Assembly: GCA_910575245.1 (NCBI GenBank)
Contig: CAJTEN010000001.1
Location: forward strand, 248,001 to 312,000
Length of the DNA stretch: 64,000 nt
Direction: 5' to 3'
Source of the DNA: Clostridia bacterium
GTDB lineage: Bacteria > Bacillota > Clostridia > Lachnospirales > Lachnospiraceae
Every line of letters starts with the position of its first letter. Positions within the stretch are counted from its first letter, which is position 1. Below the pieces are notes generated by a model that saw only the letters and a program-made list of their open reading frames with translations, was not told the origin of the DNA and ran no database searches. Shown in pieces: positions 59,375-64,000 of the stretch. The translations under genes were made by a program, and so were the position numbers.

Positions 59375-61019
59375 ACTGCATATGCCCGGGAGACGGCAGC
59401 TCCTGCAGCTGATTCCCTTTGCCCTGTTCTACTGTGGGGCGGCGATCCTGGGACAGCTGGAGAAGGCGAGAACCCTGGGGATTTTACGGAATCTGGGAAG
59501 AATCCTGCTGTGGTTTGCCGGCAGCTATGGGGTACTTCTTCTCTTGTGCGTGATTCTCTCACAGAGAAAAGGGACCGTGACGCCCCGGCGGAGAAGAAGG
59601 GAGGGGAAGTGGTATGTTTATGTTCTCTTTACGGCGGGATGTCTGCTCTGCTATCTGCCCTATTTTCTTATGTACTTCCCCGGATGGCTGAACAATGACG
59701 CGGTATGGCAGATCGAGCAGATTCTGGGATGGGCGCCGGGTTCGAACCATCATCCCTATTTTCATACACTGATCATGAAATGCTTCTTTATGGCGGGATA
59801 CCGGCTGTCAGGCACTTACACGGGCGGCGCCGCTTTCTATACGTTTTCTCAGGTATTGATTATGGCGATGGTGTTTGGCTTTTTCCTGTACTGGCTGTAT
59901 AAGCGGGGGACCAGGATTCTGTGGCTGATCCTGGCGTTTGCGTTCTATGCGGTTCTGCCGGTCAATGGTCTGCTGACGATCTGCATGGGGAAGGATGAGT
60001 TCTTTACGGCGGCGCTGCTGTTCTTTGCATGGATGACGGTGGAATTTGATCTGGACGCACTCACTGAGGCGGGCAGGGGTAAGCGGGCAGAGTATGCGCA
60101 TGAGAGTAGAGGGCGGAAGAAGCTGAATAGACGCACTATATTGAGAGGGATGGCATATTTTGCCACAGGACTTCTCGTCTGTCTTCTGCGAAGCAATGGT
60201 ATTTTTATCTTTTTTGGGACGGTTTTTATCCTTATTGTCTCTAAGAAAGTGAAGAGCGGGATATTTCCGGCCAGGACCTGTGTGTGCGGTGCTGCGGTGC
60301 TGCTGTGCTATATGATCTGGCAGGGTCCTGTGCTGCATGCGCTGGATGTGGAGCCGCCGGATACGATCGAAGGGCTGACCATGCCGGTGCAGCACATCCT
60401 GTGTGCCTATCTGAAGGGCGGCGAGCTTACGGAGGAAGAGATTGGGATGATTGACCAGGTGGCGCCGGCAGACCAGGTGGGTGATTATTATAATCCGTGG
60501 CTGTTCGATATCGTGAAGAATTTCATCAGGGAGGAAGGAAACCAGCAGGTGATTGAGGACAACAAATGGGCGTACTTTAAGCTGTGGCTTGGAGTCGGCC
60601 TGCGCAATCCTTTCCAGTATATGGTGGCGGAAGTGCGCCAGACTGCCGGATACTGGGCGTATGATGTGAAGGATTATGAGCGAGTGTACGGAGAGTATTA
60701 CATGGTGGATAATCCCCTTGGGATCACCGCGCAGAGGAAACTTTTTACATATGAGAATGAACTGGCAATGCATGATTTCCTGATGGGATTCCAGGATCTG
60801 TACAATAAAGTATGGAGTTTGGGGTTAAATACATGGCTTATGGTTTTTGGGATTGCCTATCTGGTATATCACAGAAGAAGCGTGATGATTTATGTGCCCT
60901 TTCTTATGCTGCTTATCACACTTCTTCTGGCGACACCGGTATACAATGAATTCCGTTATGCGTACGGGCTGTTTGCGGCCTTCCCGATTCTGTTTGCTTA
61001 CAGCTTCTCGGAAGGGTGA
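59349..61019 (+). CDS. Polytopic membrane protein, DUF6020-like, GT-C-like
   Basis: 556 residues with about eleven helices. FPGWLNNDAVWQIEQILGWA in the first large outer loop, then NHHPYFHTLIMKCFF, CMGKDEFFTAALLFFAWMTV and CLLRSNGIFIFFGTV are shared in form with the protein at 38717. A long outer loop precedes the last helices. It is probably a lipid-sugar dependent transferase. The frame is open far upstream in the previous gene, but AGGAG sits six nt before ATG 59349, which overlaps the previous stop by 26 bp. Confidence 0.65.
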   Translation: MIEMHTDNKLHMPGRRQLLQLIPFALFYCGAAILGQLEKARTLGILRNLGRILLWFAGSYGVLLLLCVILSQRKGTVTPRRRRREGKWYVYVLFTAGCLLCYLPYFLMYFPGWLNNDAVWQIEQILGWAPGSNHHPYFHTLIMKCFFMAGYRLSGTYTGGAAFYTFSQVLIMAMVFGFFLYWLYKRGTRILWLILAFAFYAVLPVNGLLTICMGKDEFFTAALLFFAWMTVEFDLDALTEAGRGKRAEYAHESRGRKKLNRRTILRGMAYFATGLLVCLLRSNGIFIFFGTVFILIVSKKVKSGIFPARTCVCGAAVLLCYMIWQGPVLHALDVEPPDTIEGLTMPVQHILCAYLKGGELTEEEIGMIDQVAPADQVGDYYNPWLFDIVKNFIREEGNQQVIEDNKWAYFKLWLGVGLRNPFQYMVAEVRQTAGYWAYDVKDYERVYGEYYMVDNPLGITAQRKLFTYENELAMHDFLMGFQDLYNKVWSLGLNTWLMVFGIAYLVYHRRSVMIYVPFLMLLITLLLATPVYNEFRYAYGLFAAFPILFAYSFSEG

Positions 61020-61086
61020 CTGCGGGCTTCGGGGCGTGTCAGGCCGGCAAATGGCAATGGTAAGAAAGAGGAGATGGGAAGAGCAG

Positions 61087-62229
61087 ATGAAAAAGTGGTG
61101 TAAGGCAGTTTTGTTTATCATTCCGCTCCTGTGTATGGTGGCGGCAGTCAACTGGTATGTGGATTCCTATGGGTATCTGAGGGTTACATACGACCGGATC
61201 GGCGGGCAGATGGCGGTTCATGGAAGGAATGTGGAAGGGCTGGAGGAGTCGGATTTCAACGACAGAAAGCTCCTGCTGGCCTGCCTGAAACAGCAGGAAG
61301 GACCCAGGGAAATGATTGTCGCGGGTTCCAGCCGGGTGATGAATTTTGATCACTATATGTTCGGCACGGATTCCTTCTACAATACGGGACTGTCCGAGTC
61401 AACATTCAAGGATTTGCTGGCGGTGGCCGGGATTCTGGAATTGAACGGACAGATGCCGGAGAAGCTGATGATAGGGGTGGATGCTTTTCTGTTTAATGCA
61501 AGCCATAACAATGACCGGTGGATGGACCTGGAGGACTATGTGAATTACATGGAGGGCAGGCTGGAAGCACGTCTTCATGCAGAGACAACAGATGGGTCCG
61601 GACAGGCACAGGCCGTAACCGGGGAAGCGGGAAACGGCCGGGGAAGTGCGGACTTGGTGCCGCAGGCCAATACCGGAAGGGATCACAGCAAATGGCTGTC
61701 CCTGGATTACTTCCGCTATAATGTCACGCTCCTGCCGGAGCACAAGCGCTTCGCCGTAACCTATACGCAGGACTGGGAGACGGAGCGGTATCTGAAACAT
61801 TATGACGGCAGCATCTCTTATCAGAGAAGCCTGCGGGAGGTGGATGTGAAAGATGTGGAGGCGTTGACGAGACAGTCCATTGAGGAGCAGGTGGTGTACC
61901 GGATGACTGACTTTCATAAGATCGATGAGGAGAGCATGGCGCTTTTTGCCGCTTTGGTTGATTATCTGCAGGAGCGGGGCGTGGAGGTGATGTTATACTT
62001 GCCACCCTATTCGCCCATGATGTATAATTACATAGAATCTGCGGAGCAGTATCAGATTACCTTTCAGATAGAAGAAAGGATCAGACAGCTGGCGGCGGGC
62101 CGGCACATAGCGCTGTATGGTTCCTATGATCCTGCGGGCTGTAGGCTTGAGATGACGGATCTGTATGATATTTACCATGTGAAGACAGAGAAGATGATGG
62201 ATACCTTCTATCCGGTGATTACGCCGTAG
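61087..62229 (+). CDS. Membrane-anchored SGNH-fold protein (DltD/AlgX-like)
   Basis: 380 residues. One N-terminal anchor (MKKWCKAVLFIIPLLCMVAA), then an extracytoplasmic domain: EMIVAGSSRVMNFDHYMFG with the candidate nucleophile Ser in GSSR, MIGVDAFLFNAS, a low-complexity insert near 165-200, and near the end DLYDIYHVKTEKM with a DxxH motif. That order suits SGNH hydrolases/acyltransferases such as DltD or AlgX, which place or remove acyl groups on exported polymers. Start at 61087; ATG 61051 and 61057 are upstream alternatives. An amino-acid-adenylating gene follows. Confidence 0.65.
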   Translation: MKKWCKAVLFIIPLLCMVAAVNWYVDSYGYLRVTYDRIGGQMAVHGRNVEGLEESDFNDRKLLLACLKQQEGPREMIVAGSSRVMNFDHYMFGTDSFYNTGLSESTFKDLLAVAGILELNGQMPEKLMIGVDAFLFNASHNNDRWMDLEDYVNYMEGRLEARLHAETTDGSGQAQAVTGEAGNGRGSADLVPQANTGRDHSKWLSLDYFRYNVTLLPEHKRFAVTYTQDWETERYLKHYDGSISYQRSLREVDVKDVEALTRQSIEEQVVYRMTDFHKIDEESMALFAALVDYLQERGVEVMLYLPPYSPMMYNYIESAEQYQITFQIEERIRQLAAGRHIALYGSYDPAGCRLEMTDLYDIYHVKTEKMMDTFYPVITP

Positions 62230-62285
62230 TGTGCAGAGCAGCATGAGGGCCTGATTGTGTGGAAGAGATACGGTGACGGTTCAGA

Positions 62286-62317
62286 CAGGCCTGGGTATTT
62301 ATGGCGTTGACCGTGCC
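62286..62317. repeat. Diverged 32-bp repeat, copy 2
   Basis: CAGGCCTGGGTATTTATGGC then GTTGACCGTGCC; 26 of 32 bases equal to 50646-50677. Same orientation, both shortly after a stop codon. Confidence 0.35.
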
Positions 62318-62430
62318 CGGATATAGTGGTTGAAGAGACTCGGCCGTGGGCGTATCGATTTGGGATGGACGGATACATGCTGCAGTGAAATGAAAGGCCG
62401 GATTGTTACGAAAACATAGAGACAGGGAAA

Positions 62431-62619
62431 CAATGTCATTAAGTTAAGCCGGACGCGCCTGACATGATAGGAATCTCCTAAGGACGCGCTTTCGCTCGGT
62501 TCCAAACGCAGCGGTACTAAATTCGTGGAAAACCTCATTAAGTACCGGCGTTTTCCAACGGTCCTAAGGAGAATCCTATCATATCAGACGCTGTGTATAG
62601 ACTTAACTAAATGACATTG
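62431..62619. mobile_element. Palindromic MITE-like element, copy E (189 bp, 10-bp target duplication)
   Basis: Full-length like copy B. Left terminus CAATGTCATTAAGTTAAG, right terminus CTTAACTAAATGACATTG (one mismatch). The 10 bp GACAGGGAAA are exactly repeated on both sides (62421-62430 and 62620-62629). It lies 26 bp before the start codon of the adenylation gene. Confidence 0.92.
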
Positions 62620-62645
62620 GACAGGGAAAGGTACGGTTGATCTAT

Positions 62646-64000
62646 ATGAAAGCAAATGTTACTTACTGGTTGGATCAAAGTGCAGAGAGACTGCCGGACA
62701 AGATCGCTTTTGCAGATGAGCACAAGGAGATTACATTCGGGCAGCTTAAGCAGCAGGCTATGGCATTGGCGACGCGGATGCTGGAGAAGGGATTGTTTAA
62801 GAAACCGGTAGTCATATATCTGGAAAAGGGTGTTGATGTACTGGTTTCTTTTATGGGCGCGGCATACAGCTGCAATTTTTATTCGCCGATAGACATTGAT
62901 ATGCCGGCCAGCCGTGTCAATAAGATTCTGGAGGTGCTCGGGCCGGCACTTGTCATTACGACGGCTCAACTGCGCAGGACTTTCGAGAGCTATGCGTATG
63001 AGGGAGAGTATCTCCTCTTTGAGGAAGCGGCTGGCACATCTGCGGATGAAGAGATGATTGACAGGGCGAGAGAGCGGGGCATCGACACGGATCTTCTGTA
63101 CGTACTGTTTACCTCCGGTTCTACGGGTGTGCCGAAGGGTGTGACAATCAACCACAGGTCGGTGATCGACTATATTGACTGGGTGACGGAAACCTTTGGC
63201 ATTACGGAGGAGGACAGCTTCGGCAACCAGGCGCCTTTCTATTTTGATAATTCCATTCTTGATATTTACAGCACGGTCAAGAGCGGTGCCACTACCTATA
63301 TTATTCCGAAGAATCTGTTTGCACAGCCTGTTCCTTTATTGGAATATCTGAAAGCAAAGAGGATCAACACGATCTTCTGGGTACCCTCAGCGCTGATCGT
63401 GGTGGCGAAACTGAAAGCATTCCGGAATGTGGATCTGTCGGATACTTTGCTAAGAGTGCTGTTTTGCGGCGAGGTGATGCCCAACAAACAGCTTAATATA
63501 TGGCGTAAGTTCCTGCCGGATGTTCTGTATGCGAATCTTTACGGGCCTACCGAGATTACGGATGCCTGTACTTATTATATTGTAGACCGTGAATTTGCGG
63601 ATGAGGAACCGCTTCCGATCGGCATTCCCATGGCCAATACGGATATTCTGGTTTTAAACGATAAGGATGAACCTGTGGAGGGAGATGAGATCGGAGAACT
63701 CTGTGTCAGGGGAACTTCACTTTCCATGGGGTATTATAATAATCCCGGGAAGACGAGAGAGGCCTTCGTGCAGAATCCTTTGAATCCCTGTGTCCCTGAG
63801 ACGATATACCGCACCGGAGATCTGGTGAAATATAATGAGTACGGAGAGATCGTATATCTGTCCCGCAAAGACTTTCAGATCAAGCATATGGGACACAGGA
63901 TCGAGCTGGGTGAGATCGAGACCGCGGTCTCTTCCCTGGAAGAGATTTCACTCAACTGCTGTCTGTACGATGAAAAACGGCAGAAGATCGTCCTTTTCAT
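62646..64000 (+). CDS. Amino-acid-adenylating enzyme (DltA-like), truncated by the window edge
   Basis: 451 codons from ATG 62646 with no stop before the end. AMP-binding fold: WLDQSAERLPDKIAF, core A3 LYVLFTSGSTGVPKGVT, NQAPFYFDNSILDIYSTV, A5 NLYGPTEITDACTYY, A7/A8 YRTGDLVKYNEYGEIVYLSR then DFQIKHMGHRIELGEIE. The pattern is that of stand-alone amino-acid adenylation enzymes like DltA, which load D-Ala on a carrier protein. A carrier protein and acyltransferase should follow outside the window. With the SGNH protein before it, it suggests ester- or amide-linked amino acids on the surface glycan. Confidence 0.88.
   Translation, partial: MKANVTYWLDQSAERLPDKIAFADEHKEITFGQLKQQAMALATRMLEKGLFKKPVVIYLEKGVDVLVSFMGAAYSCNFYSPIDIDMPASRVNKILEVLGPALVITTAQLRRTFESYAYEGEYLLFEEAAGTSADEEMIDRARERGIDTDLLYVLFTSGSTGVPKGVTINHRSVIDYIDWVTETFGITEEDSFGNQAPFYFDNSILDIYSTVKSGATTYIIPKNLFAQPVPLLEYLKAKRINTIFWVPSALIVVAKLKAFRNVDLSDTLLRVLFCGEVMPNKQLNIWRKFLPDVLYANLYGPTEITDACTYYIVDREFADEEPLPIGIPMANTDILVLNDKDEPVEGDEIGELCVRGTSLSMGYYNNPGKTREAFVQNPLNPCVPETIYRTGDLVKYNEYGEIVYLSRKDFQIKHMGHRIELGEIETAVSSLEEISLNCCLYDEKRQKIVLF

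Larger units (their letters stand above)
62230..62645. other. Intergenic region with repeat and element copy E
   Basis: 416 bp between the SGNH gene and the adenylation gene. It has a diverged 32-bp repeat (62286-62317) and an intact palindromic element (62431-62619). No gene is seen in the first 200 bp. The start codon of the next gene is 27 bp past the element, so the insertion probably alters its expression. Confidence 0.7.

Overview
The window looks like a chromosomal segment of a Gram-positive anaerobe of the Clostridia, most probably a Lachnospiraceae-type gut bacterium. Grounds: the gene order hemA, sirC-like, hemC, cobA/hemD fusion, hemB, hemL; strong GGAGG-type ribosome binding sites; PD-(D/E)XK Rpn-type genes; and a moderately GC-rich coding style. 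No rRNA, tRNA or CRISPR array was seen. The organism assignment is an inference from gene content, not a database match.

Layout. 1-1554: end of an M20 amidohydrolase, an Rpn-type gene broken by one in-frame stop, and a CPBP-protease remnant. 1662-11277: a siroheme/tetrapyrrole block, beginning with a large fused FAD/rhodanese/siroheme-type/ferredoxin reductase, followed after two tandem 114-bp palindromic repeats by the complete route from glutamyl-tRNA to uroporphyrinogen III and precorrin-2/sirohydrochlorin. 11595-12551: an intact Rpn-type nuclease gene. From 12702 to the right edge is one very large surface-glycan locus.

The glycan locus has sub-blocks. 12.7-28.5 kb: a complete pseudaminic acid (Pse) pathway (pseB, pseC, pseG, a GNAT in the pseH position, pseF, pseI) with an ATP-grasp enzyme, a fold-III PLP decarboxylase, a GT2, a GT-C-like membrane protein and a GT52-like candidate sialyl/pseudaminyl-transferase. 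An A/T-rich ECF sigma/DUF2461 pair and an MNT/HEPN remnant interrupt it. 28.6-40.6 kb: an ABC exporter, GtrA flippase-like and GtrB-like proteins, an acyltransferase, a WecE-type aminotransferase, a GNAT and three large membrane proteins. 41.0-53.6 kb: an O-antigen ligase/polymerase-like protein, PglF-, PglE- and PglC-like enzymes (diNAcBac-type initiation), DUF2164, a PLP enzyme plus ATP-grasp pair, a GT4, a UDP-HexNAc dehydrogenase and a membrane protein. 53.9-64 kb: a UDP-HexNAc C4-epimerase, GT10, a sugar formyltransferase, two GT4 enzymes, a membrane protein, an SGNH-fold protein and a truncated amino-acid-adenylating enzyme.

A simple reading: PglF/PglE make a UDP-4-amino sugar, PglC loads a sugar phosphate on the lipid carrier, cytosolic GTs extend it with HexNAcA, Fuc4N-type, Fuc-type and Pse residues, and ABC/GtrA plus GT-C-like proteins complete it outside. 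Several activities (ATP-grasp, adenylation, formylation, acylation, SGNH) point to a heavily decorated, possibly amino-acylated, glycan.

Sub-blocks are separated by a non-autonomous palindromic mobile element family (about 158-189 bp). Three copies carry 18-bp inverted termini and exact 10-bp target duplications; a related copy has different but still self-complementary arms. A recurrent 5-prime leader precedes pseG, the ABC exporter and gtrA. These non-coding elements and the PLP/ATP-grasp pairs are the least explained parts of the window.
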